From CAYWNA01 sp964459305 (lineage in GTDB: Bacteria > Planctomycetota > Planctomycetia > Pirellulales > Pirellulaceae), in the NCBI GenBank assembly GCA_964459305.1, contig CAYWNA010000057.1, positions 1 to 59,686 on the forward strand: a stretch of DNA of 59,686 nucleotides, in the 5' to 3' direction. Each line of letters starts with the position of its first letter. Position 1 is the first letter of the stretch. Both the position numbers and the translations under genes were made by a program. The notes below the pieces were generated by a model. That model was not told the DNA's origin and did no database searches. It saw only the letters and a program-made list of their open reading frames with translations. This document shows, one piece after another, positions 1-9,344 of the stretch.

Positions 1-2200
1 CTAACGCGTTGTCGCTGCTATTGCGATCCACCACGAACCGATCGCCCCGAGCCGAACGGCCGTAGTAGACTTCGCCCAGCGTGGCGCCGGGGTCCAGAAT
101 CTCGTGAGCCTTGACGGTGTCACGCGAGATGGAATACAGCACGCCACCAATGCGAACGCTGCGCCGCAGGTTCGAATCGTGTTCGATCTGCCCCAACAGC
201 CGGATCTTGTCGGTCTCCGCCTGAGTATCGATCTGAAATAGCCACAAAGCCGATTGGTGACGGAACGGACGCGCGTCCCGCATGTTGCCATCGGCTGTTC
301 CGTCGAGCCCTACACGTACCGGGGCAAACGTGCTCATCGGAATCGCCAGCACGGCTTGGTCTGGGAAGTAGCTGATGGCATGGTGGTCGCGGAATGCCTC
401 GGACCAAGCGGATCCACCTTCGCCGAACGAAAGTCGATCAGCCAATTGCGGATCGCTGAAATCGGCAACGTCGTACAAGGAAACCTGCGGTTCCAGCGAG
501 CGACCGTTGGTCTCATCAGCGTTTCTTCCCAATCCAATCAGGTAGTCGCCTTTGATCAGTTGCAGGTAGTTCGAGAATCCGGGTATCTCCAACTCGCCCT
601 GAACCTGTGGGCTGGTCGGATCAGACAAATCGATGGTGAATAGCGGATCGAACCATCCGCCGCCGGTTGGCCCGAAAGTGACCACGAACGCCCGATCTTC
701 CATGAAACGCACCGAGTATAATCTTTCGCCAGGAGCGAGATCCTCGACGCTGCCCACGGCTTCCAGCCCGTCGCCGATTTGTTCGAGCACGTACAAATGG
801 CTTGACGCGTTCCGTCCCCAGCCTTGCTGGGTGACGATTCTAAGGTACCCATCGTGTTCATCCATGGAAAACTGGTTCAGCACGTTCCCGGGAACATGAC
901 CGGTTGCCACCAACTTGATGCCGTCGCCTTCGGTTCCCAGGCTGAACTTGTGGATGGAACTGCCGGTTCCGTTTTCGTCAAGTGCCCAGAAGTGAGGCGA
1001 AATCAGGTACAAGTTTTCGGCGGAAACGTAAACTTCGCTAGACCAACCCATGGGTGCGGCCGTGGAGTTGACCAACGGCACGTCGTCGGACACGCCAATC
1101 GCCGTGATCGATACCAAATTGTCGTGCGGCTCGATAAACGGCCGGTAGATGTCCTCCGGTTGCTGTAGCAATCCCGTGTCGACCGGCTGGCCATCGGGCC
1201 CAAATGACGTGTAGTTGGGCAGTGCTACACTGAGCACATCGTCTCCGATCCGCGCCCAGTATTCTTCCTGTGTTTCGTAGACGTTTTGTCCATCAGGCGG
1301 TGGGGTCCAAATCGGAAGGATGAACTGAGATCCGTTCTCCGGGGCTAACTGGTCCGGGGGCGGCGGCTCATTGACGTCGGACTGCCCCGATGAGGGTGTG
1401 TGAATGATCTCTGGGGCCGGCAGGTGGAAGGAGTTGCTGGAAACGAGGAACACGGTGTCGCCGATCATCCGCGAGTCGATGTAGGAGCCCTCGATATCGA
1501 ACTGACTGACCAACTCGGGCTCAACCGGAGACGAAATGTCGATGATGGTAAGAACGACCTCCCGCTCGACAGGCTCAGGCATGGGCAAGAACGCGACGTC
1601 GGTCATCGGCATCGGAAAGACATCGTCACCGAAGCTGGTCGATACCACGGTCAACCGGTCGTCGTTCAGGTACATCGCGATTGGGTTGCCGTGGATCTCC
1701 ACTCGGGCTGCGACCGTCAGTTCCGAAGCAGCGCCGGCATCGACGATCGTGATATCTCGTTCGCCGTTCAAGTACAGGTATCGGCCGTCGGTCTTGACGA
1801 TGTCGCCTTCGTCCACGCCAGCGACTTGGACGTTCGTTGTGGAGAAATCAGCGTTACTCAGTGCGGAAACATCGCGCGCGGCGAAGGCAACATCTTCAAA
1901 GTCGGTGTACCACCGCCACGGTTCGTGCCAGACCTCTTGACCAAACAGATGGCCGTATCGTTGCTCGGCGTCCTTGCGTAGAAAGTCCTCAAGTTCGGCC
2001 GCGGATTCGAAACGTGTTATCCTGGGCTCCTGTGCCTCGTTTGCCGGAGGCGGGACCGGGTCCTGCGTTATCGTCCCAAGCTCTGAGCCCGCAAGCCCGA
2101 TGAGTTCACCCAGTTGGGCGTCAAGCAAACACCTGCATTCAAGTGTTTCCAGGGACAACCGGTTCCGGGAACGACCCCCTGATCGATGCTTCCGTCGCAT
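1..2200 (-). CDS. secreted beta-propeller domain protein (partial, C-terminus beyond window)
   Basis: An open frame runs from an ATG at 2200 off the left edge, giving 733 visible codons with no stop. AAGGAG lies 7 nt upstream of the ATG. The N-terminus is Arg-rich and carries LECRCLL at residues 20-26, resembling the LEPR-XLL motif of planctomycete extracellular proteins. Residues 123-145 contain NVQVAGVDEGDIVKTDGRYL, a close match to the start of the secreted C-terminal beta-propeller family (PF09826 type). Repeated short strands such as YLYLNGERDITIVDAG and ISPHFWALDENG continue to the edge. It is probably exported and surface-associated; no enzymatic residues are visible and the ligand is unknown. 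The family call is fairly secure, the role is not. No partner gene is visible: the next gene, feoB, is on the same strand 239 bp upstream. Confidence 0.8.
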   Translation of the reverse strand, partial: MRRKHRSGGRSRNRLSLETLECRCLLDAQLGELIGLAGSELGTITQDPVPPPANEAQEPRITRFESAAELEDFLRKDAEQRYGHLFGQEVWHEPWRWYTDFEDVAFAARDVSALSNADFSTTNVQVAGVDEGDIVKTDGRYLYLNGERDITIVDAGAASELTVAARVEIHGNPIAMYLNDDRLTVVSTSFGDDVFPMPMTDVAFLPMPEPVEREVVLTIIDISSPVEPELVSQFDIEGSYIDSRMIGDTVFLVSSNSFHLPAPEIIHTPSSGQSDVNEPPPPDQLAPENGSQFILPIWTPPPDGQNVYETQEEYWARIGDDVLSVALPNYTSFGPDGQPVDTGLLQQPEDIYRPFIEPHDNLVSITAIGVSDDVPLVNSTAAPMGWSSEVYVSAENLYLISPHFWALDENGTGSSIHKFSLGTEGDGIKLVATGHVPGNVLNQFSMDEHDGYLRIVTQQGWGRNASSHLYVLEQIGDGLEAVGSVEDLAPGERLYSVRFMEDRAFVVTFGPTGGGWFDPLFTIDLSDPTSPQVQGELEIPGFSNYLQLIKGDYLIGLGRNADETNGRSLEPQVSLYDVADFSDPQLADRLSFGEGGSAWSEAFRDHHAISYFPDQAVLAIPMSTFAPVRVGLDGTADGNMRDARPFRHQSALWLFQIDTQAETDKIRLLGQIEHDSNLRRSVRIGGVLYSISRDTVKAHEILDPGATLGEVYYGRSARGDRFVVDRNSSDNAL

Positions 2201-2438
2201 TTCGCAACTCCTTGCGAGTTAGTAACTTACGGCCGACCGGCAGGGGCGAGAATCGCACGTTGGTCGCGGCGCAAATTACCGCTTGTCCTGGAAGAGTGCT
2301 GCCTCGACACCCTTTCCAGCAAACGCCTTTCGTGGCCCACGAATAGATCAATCGCCAGATCGGTACGTGCGCACCGACGGCTGAGGGTTAGATGACCACC
2401 ATACCGCCAAGTTCCCACGGTTTAGGAGTTTTTCGGCC

Positions 2439-4712
2439 TTACTGCAAGCCCACGTCGACCAACCGCCAGATCTGTGCGACGAAGAAACAGATCGCAAATC
2501 CAACCACCAAGGGCAGTAGCGACGCGATCACCGTCCATTTAGCACTGCGAGTTTCCTTCCAAATCGTGTAAATCGTCGTGGAACATGGGTTGTGCAGTAG
2601 GCTGAACAGCATCAGATTCACCCCTGTCAGCACCGTCCATCCCCCAGCACGAAGGACGGTCGCTGTGGTCTGAGATTCGCCCTCGAACATCACGCCGGCG
2701 CCCTCCCCAACGCCCGTCAGGCGCAGTGTCAAAACCGTGAGCATGAGAACCGTGGGAATCACAATCTCGTTCGCAGGAATCGCAACAATGTACGCGAGGA
2801 GAATGACGCCGTTCAGGCCGATCAAGACGCCAACTGGATCAAGGAAACTTGTGATGGCTTCCGCGAGCGAAGTGTCGCCGGCCGGTATGTTACCAACCAG
2901 CCAGATGGCAGCTCCGGCGGGTACGGCAAAAACGATGGCTCGCCACAGTACGAAAACAGTACGATCGATCAACGACGTGTATAGGGTGTGCAACAAGCGC
3001 GGGGGGCGGTATGGCGGCAACTCCAGGTGAAACGTCGACGGTTCGCCACGCAACACGGTTCGAGAAAGCGCCCAGGACGTGAAGAACGTAACGAAAACGC
3101 CAAGCAAAGCTACGCCCACGACGGCTGCCGCCGCCACGAGACCCGACAAGTAGCCCGGCACCAAGACGCTGACAAAGACCGTGGCGACCAGAATCTGAGT
3201 TGGCCAGCGGCCGTTGCACAGGGCGAAATTGTTGGTGATGATAGCGATCAATCGCTCGCGAGGACTGTCGATCACGCGAGTCGCAATAACGCCGGCCGCG
3301 TTGCACCCGAATCCCATGCACATGGTCAATGCCTGCTTGCCGTGAGCACCACACCGACGGAATGTCTTGTCCAGATTGAACGCGACCCGTGGCAGATAGC
3401 CGAAGTCCTCCAGCAACGTGAAAAGCGGAAAGAAAATGGCCATGGGCGGCAGCATGACGCTTACCACCCAGGCGGTCGCCAAGTAGACTCCGTCGATCAG
3501 AAGCCCATCCAGCCAAAACGGCATATGGACGTAGGCCGCGGCAGCCTTCAGCATCGGATGTGCCGCATCGATCAACAGCCAGAACAGGAACGATGAAGGT
3601 ACATTGGCGCCCGTAACGGTAATCCAAAGAACCACCGCCAGCACGGCGATCATGATGGGAAAGCCGGTCCACCGGCTGGTGAGTAGTCGGTCGAGTTTCC
3701 GGTCCCACTCCGACTTTGGCTTGGTCGAATCGCGGCTGACCACACGGTCTGCGATCTTGGCCGCTTCCGTATAGATCCCTTCGACCAACGACTGATGGAA
3801 ATTGGGGCCGGCCTGCCAGCGAAGCTCTTCGCTCCTTGACAACACGGCTTCCGCGGCCTCTGGCACACGTGAACTTCCGTTCGGCTGCGGCCCGTTGCCC
3901 GGCTCGCCCTCGACCGTCGGATCGCGTAATGCATCCCCCAGTTCGCCCGAGCGCACCGCCTCGGCGATGCGCTCATCGCCGTCCAGCAACCGAAGCGAAA
4001 CCCAATTGGCATTGGGTAACTGCGGATATGCCCGTTGGACGGCTGCCGACAGTTCGCCGACGACCTGTTTCAACTGGACAGTCTCTCCGCCCACTCGAAG
4101 CGGTCTGCATGGCGTCTTGCCGGACGCCACTTCGTCGATGACCCGCAGCAGGTTTCCCATGCCCTCGTTGTATCGCGCGGACGTTGGGACAACGGGGACG
4201 CCGAGTTCCTTCGACAACTGCTCTGCGTCTACGTCCAAGTGACCTCGGCGTGCTTCGTCCATCAAATTCAAGCACACGACGACTCGATCCGTGATCTCCA
4301 GGACCTGAAGCGCCAGATTCAAGTTTCGCTCCAAGCGACAAGCATCGACGACGACGACCGTTACGTCCGGTTGGCCAAACAGAATGAAGTCGCGGGCGAT
4401 CTCTTCATCTACGCTGGTCGCCAACAGCGAATACGTGCCGGGCAGATCAACCATCTTGTAGCTGCGCCGGTCGTAGACAAATCCGCCCTCGGCTCGCGTG
4501 ACCGTCTTGCCAGGCCAGTTGCCCGTGTGCTGCCGCAAGCCCGTCAGCGCATTGAAGACGGTGCTCTTGCCAGTATTGGGGTTTCCTGCAAGGGCCACGA
4601 CATAGTCCGACTTCTCGACATTGACGCCCATGCGGACCAGTTGCGCCTCGTTGTGCGCGGGGCGATCCTCGCGCGCGTTGTTCGCATGACGGATCATGGG
4701 CTTGTGCAGCAC
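2439..4712 (-). CDS. feoB: ferrous iron transporter FeoB
   Basis: Inner-membrane Fe(II) uptake protein of 757 aa, normal FeoB length. The N-terminal G domain shows G1 GNPNTGKST (43-51), G3 DLPG (89-92) and G4 NLMD (149-152), followed by a helical linker. The membrane part contains the first Gate signature CMGFGCNAAGVIATR; the second Gate has NGRWPTQ where other FeoBs often have CSARLP. The longest frame starts with GTG at 4712, overlapping the stop of the upstream DtxR/FeoA-type gene by one base, which implies translational coupling; an ATG at 4697 is an alternative start. FeoA-like domains sit in that upstream partner rather than in a separate feoA gene. Function is secure from motif order. 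Confidence 0.95.
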   Translation of the reverse strand: MLHKPMIRHANNAREDRPAHNEAQLVRMGVNVEKSDYVVALAGNPNTGKSTVFNALTGLRQHTGNWPGKTVTRAEGGFVYDRRSYKMVDLPGTYSLLATSVDEEIARDFILFGQPDVTVVVVDACRLERNLNLALQVLEITDRVVVCLNLMDEARRGHLDVDAEQLSKELGVPVVPTSARYNEGMGNLLRVIDEVASGKTPCRPLRVGGETVQLKQVVGELSAAVQRAYPQLPNANWVSLRLLDGDERIAEAVRSGELGDALRDPTVEGEPGNGPQPNGSSRVPEAAEAVLSRSEELRWQAGPNFHQSLVEGIYTEAAKIADRVVSRDSTKPKSEWDRKLDRLLTSRWTGFPIMIAVLAVVLWITVTGANVPSSFLFWLLIDAAHPMLKAAAAYVHMPFWLDGLLIDGVYLATAWVVSVMLPPMAIFFPLFTLLEDFGYLPRVAFNLDKTFRRCGAHGKQALTMCMGFGCNAAGVIATRVIDSPRERLIAIITNNFALCNGRWPTQILVATVFVSVLVPGYLSGLVAAAAVVGVALLGVFVTFFTSWALSRTVLRGEPSTFHLELPPYRPPRLLHTLYTSLIDRTVFVLWRAIVFAVPAGAAIWLVGNIPAGDTSLAEAITSFLDPVGVLIGLNGVILLAYIVAIPANEIVIPTVLMLTVLTLRLTGVGEGAGVMFEGESQTTATVLRAGGWTVLTGVNLMLFSLLHNPCSTTIYTIWKETRSAKWTVIASLLPLVVGFAICFFVAQIWRLVDVGLQ

Positions 4713-5746
4713 TAAGAGGTTAACACTGTTTCAGGATGTGACCTGACGTGAATCAGATCGGCTTGGTCTCGACGCAACGCAATCACGGCGCCCCTGATCT
4801 GGTATGCAATTGGATCGCCGCCTACGCTTTCCAACTCCGCTTGGACAAGTGTGCCCGGAACGATCCCCAGATCGAGCAATCGTCGCCGTTCGACACCACG
4901 GCACGCTGGCGAAATATCGACGACGACGGCCTGCTGGCCAACGCCGAGCGACGAAAGCCACCTGTCTGCCGAACCTGCATCCGATGAGTCGGCGATCGGT
5001 TCAACAGACAGATTCGTTGCGACTACTGGAGCGAGCACATGCTCCTGGAGCTCGGCTTCGATCCGCATTCGTACCATCGTGCTCTCCAACACGCGCACCA
5101 CAACGCCCGGGTAGAGCCGGGCGGCCACCAATTGGGCGTAGACTGCATCGGGTTCGTCTTCCACATGCACAATCGTGCCTCGCGCCCCCGGCTTGAGGCT
5201 CGGAAGCGGAACGCCGCGCCGGTTGGGCATATCCCCGTCGGCCGTTGGAATCGGCGCTCCGTGGGGATCGAACGTCGGATTGCCCAACTGAACGGATAAG
5301 GCTTCCGCCTGTTCGGCAGTCATCGTGTGTTCTTTCTGGTCGGCTTGATGGTGCCATTCCTCTTCGCCGATGCCCGTTCGGTCCGCAAGATAATGCTCCC
5401 ACAAACGGTGACTTCGGATCACTCGCAGAGCATAACTACGCCCTTCTGATGTCAGCCGCCCTCCGTGTTGGTCCGATACCATAAGCCCCATCGATTCCAG
5501 AAGTGCCGAAAGCCGCGCCGCCTCGTCACGTCCGATTTCCAATGCTCCAGCTAAGCTCGAAACTGTCGCCGGCAACTGAACGTATTCGCAGTCGTGGAAA
5601 TGCTTGAGCGCGTCTTCGACTCGGATTCGCTCCGCCGCCTCGCGTCCTTGCCACCACCTCCACAACCACCCGCGTCGCGGGTGAAGCAGAACAAATGCGA
5701 CGATGGCGGCGGCCAACGCCAATGCAAGGTTCGCTGCGGGTGTCAT
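4712..5746 (-). CDS. membrane-anchored DtxR-type regulator fused to FeoA-like domains
   Basis: 344 aa. Residues 4-22 are a hydrophobic segment followed by RRGWLWRWW, so the protein appears tethered to the inner membrane. Residues ~35-105 read as a winged helix. Residues ~108-167 match the DtxR/MntR metal-binding and dimerisation domain, with SHRLWEHYL (112-120), ADQKEHTMTAEQAEAL (135-150) and LGNPTFDPHGAPIP (154-167). Two SH3-like FeoA-type segments follow: ~183-250 (LPSLKPGARGTIVHVED) and ~263-340 (LSSLGVGQQAVVVDI, LLDLGIVPGT). It lies directly upstream of feoB with a one-base overlap, so it probably supplies FeoA function and may sense Fe(II). Whether it still binds DNA while membrane-anchored is unknown. 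The ATG at 5746 has no clear Shine-Dalgarno sequence. Confidence 0.85.
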   Translation of the reverse strand: MTPAANLALALAAAIVAFVLLHPRRGWLWRWWQGREAAERIRVEDALKHFHDCEYVQLPATVSSLAGALEIGRDEAARLSALLESMGLMVSDQHGGRLTSEGRSYALRVIRSHRLWEHYLADRTGIGEEEWHHQADQKEHTMTAEQAEALSVQLGNPTFDPHGAPIPTADGDMPNRRGVPLPSLKPGARGTIVHVEDEPDAVYAQLVAARLYPGVVVRVLESTMVRMRIEAELQEHVLAPVVATNLSVEPIADSSDAGSADRWLSSLGVGQQAVVVDISPACRGVERRRLLDLGIVPGTLVQAELESVGGDPIAYQIRGAVIALRRDQADLIHVRSHPETVLTS

Positions 5747-6261
5747 GGGTTGACTGGCTCCGAATGGTTGTTCCGCCCGTAAGTTGGTTCGCTACAAAGG
5801 GTAGCACACAAGTCCAAAGCGAAACGAAAGGAAGTCGTTTCGCCGACTGAGCTTCTGGCTGAAGTGCTGTTGGCAGATGAATGATGCGGATTAGGCGGCT
5901 ATCTCCGAGAAAAAAGCTTGGCTATCCAAAAGTTAAAGTTTGGTCAATCAAAACTGTATCGCAAATTATACCGGCAAACGGATCGTTTGCTAGCCCAACT
6001 CTGGCCGAATCTGTGGACCGCGTTCCCTATGTGGGCGATGCCGGACCATCGTGCCGGTGGGAACGACACGCCGGATGCAGCCGTGACACTTGGTTATTGG
6101 AGGGTGTCTGAGAATTCCGTCGGGCAAGTACACCCTGCAGGTAACGGCCTCCGTGCTGCACCACGAACTGCACAGTTACCGTCTCTCAGATGGAGCAACC
6201 TGCAACTCGCAATTCCCGGACACCGTCAGCCATTCCGGACGGCATCCTCCAATTGAGTTTG
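5747..6261. other. intergenic region upstream of the iron operon
   Basis: 515 bp between the start of the DtxR-FeoA gene and the end of the SGNH gene, both on the minus strand. The part around 5907-5975 is clearly more A+T rich than its surroundings. It holds the palindrome and minus-strand TATAAT described separately. Short open frames here (5881-6111 and 5918-6256, plus strand) have no recognisable composition or Shine-Dalgarno sequence and are not called. Confidence 0.5.
5965..5990 (-). promoter_or_regulatory. putative promoter -10 with adjacent palindromic operator
   Basis: On the minus strand a perfect TATAAT (5965-5970) lies three bases downstream of the perfect palindrome GCAAACGatcCGTTTGC (5974-5990; 7-bp arms, 3-bp centre). 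It is about 220 bp upstream of the DtxR-FeoA start. No good -35 hexamer is present at 16-18 bp spacing, as might be expected of a regulated promoter. The iron-responsive assignment is inference from location only. Confidence 0.35.
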
Positions 6262-7023
6262 CTACTTCTTTGAGTCGCCCTGCCGCCCTGCAAGCGCAGC
6301 TTCGATGCTGTTAGCAACCTGCTTTGCCAGTTCCTTGGAGCCATCCGAGCCAAAGTGAACGTTGGCGGGCAGTTGTATTTCTTCAAGGCGAGGCTTTGCG
6401 AAAGCGTACAGATCGTCGGTGGCGATTCCACGTTCTTTCATGATGCCAGCCGCTACGGCGTTGTACTTTGCTGCGTCACCTACCACTCGCCCTTTGGCAC
6501 CCTTGGGCACAGGCGTGGTCGCGCACCAGATCAGTACGGCGCCGGTCTTCTCCAATCGCTGGACAAGCTTTCGCAGGTTCGCTTCATATTGGTCGATGGG
6601 CACCTGTTGATGGCTATCAGAGACACTCGGATCCGCCAGGTTCTGGCCCTTTGGCCCCATGTATTTCAGGTCGTGTAGTCCCCAGTTGAAGTGGGTCACA
6701 TCCCATCGTCCGGCCCCGAGCCAATTATCGATTTGTTCCACCCCACGCGTTGTCGGGCCGCAATTCGCCGGCGGCCGGTGTACGTTTGCCTTACCAGCCA
6801 GCAAGTCGCGCACGGGGACGGTGTAACCAATCGAAATCGAATCACCGATCAGCAAGACGCGAGGCAGGCTGGGATCGTCGGTGATGGGCTTCATCGCGGG
6901 ATTAGGTGCCCGGCGTTTCTTCTTCGGCTTCACGGGTCTCTCGGCCGTGAATGCCGTGCCACCAATAGCGGTGACGACTAGCAGCACCAGAAGCAACTGT
7001 GATATCTTGGTCCGTCGGTTCAT
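6262..7023 (-). CDS. secreted SGNH/GDSL-family hydrolase
   Basis: 253 aa from the ATG at 7023, which has AAAGGAG 8 nt upstream; a longer frame begins at 7050 but lacks such a site. Residues 1-26 (MNRRTKISQLLLVLLVV...TAFTA) form a signal peptide or anchor, followed by a basic Lys/Arg-rich stretch. The SGNH blocks are visible: block I VLLIGDSISIGY with the nucleophile Ser, a Gly/Asn region NCGPT, block III HFNWGLHDLKY with the Asn, and a C-terminal VHFGSDGSKEL carrying the His region (Asp/His spacing as in family members). Likely an exported esterase or acyl/sugar-ester hydrolase; substrate unknown. Confidence 0.8.
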   Translation of the reverse strand: MNRRTKISQLLLVLLVVTAIGGTAFTAERPVKPKKKRRAPNPAMKPITDDPSLPRVLLIGDSISIGYTVPVRDLLAGKANVHRPPANCGPTTRGVEQIDNWLGAGRWDVTHFNWGLHDLKYMGPKGQNLADPSVSDSHQQVPIDQYEANLRKLVQRLEKTGAVLIWCATTPVPKGAKGRVVGDAAKYNAVAAGIMKERGIATDDLYAFAKPRLEEIQLPANVHFGSDGSKELAKQVANSIEAALAGRQGDSKK

Positions 7024-7125
7024 ATCCTCGGCTCCTTTGGGATCGACCATGTAATAGACAGCTCGAAGTAGATAGTGTCAGGTTAACCTGCGGAGTCGGC
7101 AACTTCAACTCCGGCCCTTACCGCA

Positions 7126-7890
7126 ATGGCTGTCCGAACAATGATTCGCCGCATCAATACCCATTTGCTTCCCTCCTCGACCTCGCCTGAGCAACTCGCG
7201 GGCAAGACCGTCGTGGTTATTGACGTACTGCGGGCGACTACCACCATCGCCTACGCCTTGGCTCACGGGGCAAGCGAAGTAATTCCTTGCTTGACCATCG
7301 AAGAGGCTTGGCAAACCTACCGGCGTCAGGCAGGTCCAGTCGTGCTGGGCGGGGAACGTGAAGGATTGCCGGTGGAGGGTTTTCACCTGGGAAACTCGCC
7401 CAGCGAATACACGGCCGAGGAAGTTGGCGGCAAGTGTATCGTGTTCACGACCTCGAACGGCACGAAAGCCATGATGCAATGCCGGCAAGCCGAACAGACG
7501 CTGGTCGGAGCCTTCGCGAACCTGTCCGCTCTTGCGGCCCAGTTGGACACAACGCTGGAAATCGAGCTCCTTTGTGCTGGCTCGCACGGTGAAGTTACGC
7601 GGGAAGACGTGCTCCTGGCCGGCGCGATCGCGGATCGACTGTGTAGCAACACGCACAACCAGCACGCGCTGAATGACCAAGCAGCGATTGCTGCGGACGC
7701 ATGGCTCGGATTGAGAATGGAAGCGTTGGAATCGAAGAAACTGGGCGCCATCCTTCGCGAAAGCTGCGGAGGACGGCGACTAGCCGACATCGGCATGCAT
7801 CAAGACATCGAGATTGCGGCTCGCGTCGACGAACTAACGGTCGTTCCAGAACTCGACCCGCAGACGCTGCGGATCCGATCGCGATCGTGA
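7126..7890 (+). CDS. comB: ComB-like 2-phosphosulfolactate phosphatase
   Basis: 254 aa. VVVIDVLRATTTIAYALAHG near residues 28-47, then PVVLGGEREGLPVEGFHLGN, CIVFTTSNGTKAM and CAGSHGEVTREDVLLAGAI, are the conserved blocks of the ComB family, which dephosphorylates 2-phosphosulfolactate in the archaeal coenzyme M route. Bacterial homologues occur without the rest of that pathway and no other sulfolactate or coenzyme M gene is in this window, so the physiological substrate here is uncertain. The start at 7126 has no strong Shine-Dalgarno sequence; Met at 7141 is an alternative. It is divergent from the SGNH gene. Confidence 0.85.
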   Translation: MAVRTMIRRINTHLLPSSTSPEQLAGKTVVVIDVLRATTTIAYALAHGASEVIPCLTIEEAWQTYRRQAGPVVLGGEREGLPVEGFHLGNSPSEYTAEEVGGKCIVFTTSNGTKAMMQCRQAEQTLVGAFANLSALAAQLDTTLEIELLCAGSHGEVTREDVLLAGAIADRLCSNTHNQHALNDQAAIAADAWLGLRMEALESKKLGAILRESCGGRRLADIGMHQDIEIAARVDELTVVPELDPQTLRIRSRS

Positions 7891-7914
7891 TGCATGGCCC
7901 CGTTCGAATACGGT

Positions 7915-9344
7915 TTACCAGAACAACTCCAGACCGACCGAACCTCCATGAGTGATGAGCGAACCCATCTTCGTACTCGCTGTCTCGGCAACCACATCAC
8001 TGCTGGCGATTTGGTCTGGTGCGAGCGCCACATTGTGTAACGCCAGAACGTTATACCCAGCACGAATCGCAATATGGTTAGCCACCCGGAACTTGGCATG
8101 GAAGCCAAACTCGCCCATCAGTGCCACTTCGTTGGCTTCGCTCAACAACGGGGGGCCGATGTAGGGGGAGTATGGATCGTGGTATACTTTGTTGTACATC
8201 ACGCCGAAGTTGAATGTGGAATTGATGCGGAACCGGCAGCATCCACGATTACCGAACAGCCTGCCTAAGCCACCTTCACTGGCTACGCCAGACGCACCGC
8301 CGCAGCTGTCACCGCAACTGTTCGCGCAGCCGCCGCCGAACTCGAACAGCTTGAGGTCAGCGCCCACTTGAGGACCGATCAGACTGTTATCTGCGGTTGC
8401 ATGATCAGCAGGTTGTAAAGCGGGATGTGCAGTTCGTCCACTTCCAACCGGTCGTTGAACTCAATATACCTGATTCCGAAACGCAGCGTCGCCCAATCGC
8501 AGATACCACGGATTACGTTGAGTTCGCCGCTGTAGAACTCCGACGTGTTGATTACGCGGAAACGCGTTTCCGTGGGGGCGGGAAGAAGATTCGGATCAGA
8601 ACCGACTTGCCATCCGGGGCCCTGCAGTTCCAGAATGCCCGACATTGTATGCTCGTAATTCCATCCATCGACCATGGCAAAATAGCCAGCCTCAATCCCC
8701 CAACCGTCAGAAACCATCCGCGTGGCAGTGATGCGCCAGCCTGGCTCGTACTTGAAGTCGAAATCAGCAACGTCAAGCGCCACGTCTTCAAAGGTGAAGG
8801 GCACGGGTGGCGTGGGGCTTGGGACCTTCAACAGTGCGTACGTGTTGCCTGGAACACGTGTCATAAAGAAGGCGTCGGCTGACACCATCCACTGAACGCG
8901 TCTTGGCTGACCCATCCCACAGTCGCCACCGATGTCGAAGGTGGTGTCCAGGACGTCTGTGCCACTGTGTGCAGTAACCCCGGGGCCAACTGGGGCAAAC
9001 GGATTGGGAATCGAAGGTTCGACCGGTGCCATCGGCTTAGAAACGGGCGAGAAGTTGGGTATCTGCGGATACCTTGGCGCGGGTGGCGGACCGTGCAGAC
9101 CCCCGGAAGTGAAAGTCGAATTCGGGATGCTGTTTCGATACCCGTTTCGGTAGTTGTCCTGATATCTCTGCGTGGATGACGATGGCGAGCCGTAGGGACC
9201 ACCTGAGTAGAACGCCGGATTTGGGTTACTGCCGCTTTGGAATCCGTCTAAGTAGCCGCCTTGGTACATTTGCGCGGACGAGGCCCCGGCAATCACTAAG
9301 GCGAGCGCCAGCGATCCGATTGCCGTGAGGAGGGGGATTCTCAT
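7915..9344 (-). pseudogene. BBP7-type outer-membrane beta-barrel protein, interrupted by a frameshift
   Basis: Two adjacent minus-strand frames appear to be one planctomycete BBP7-type barrel gene. The 5' part (9344-8379) starts with a signal peptide (MRIPLLTAIGSLALALVIAG...SSA), a Gly/Pro/Tyr-rich region, then barrel strands such as WMVSADAFFMTR and GWGIEAGYFAM. It ends in the unrelated tail LLIMQPQITV. One frame over, sequence upstream of the second open frame reads ADHATADNSLIGPQVGADL and continues to the terminal GSVGLELFW, typical of barrel ends. The switch must fall near 8409-8412, after ELHIPLYN, and needs one extra base or a -1 slip. AAAGGAAC precedes the ATG. It could be a sequencing error, a true pseudogene or frameshifting; no classic slippery heptamer is visible. 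The cytosolic tail segment includes a Cys-rich stretch (CCRF, CANSCGDSCGG). Confidence 0.75.
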
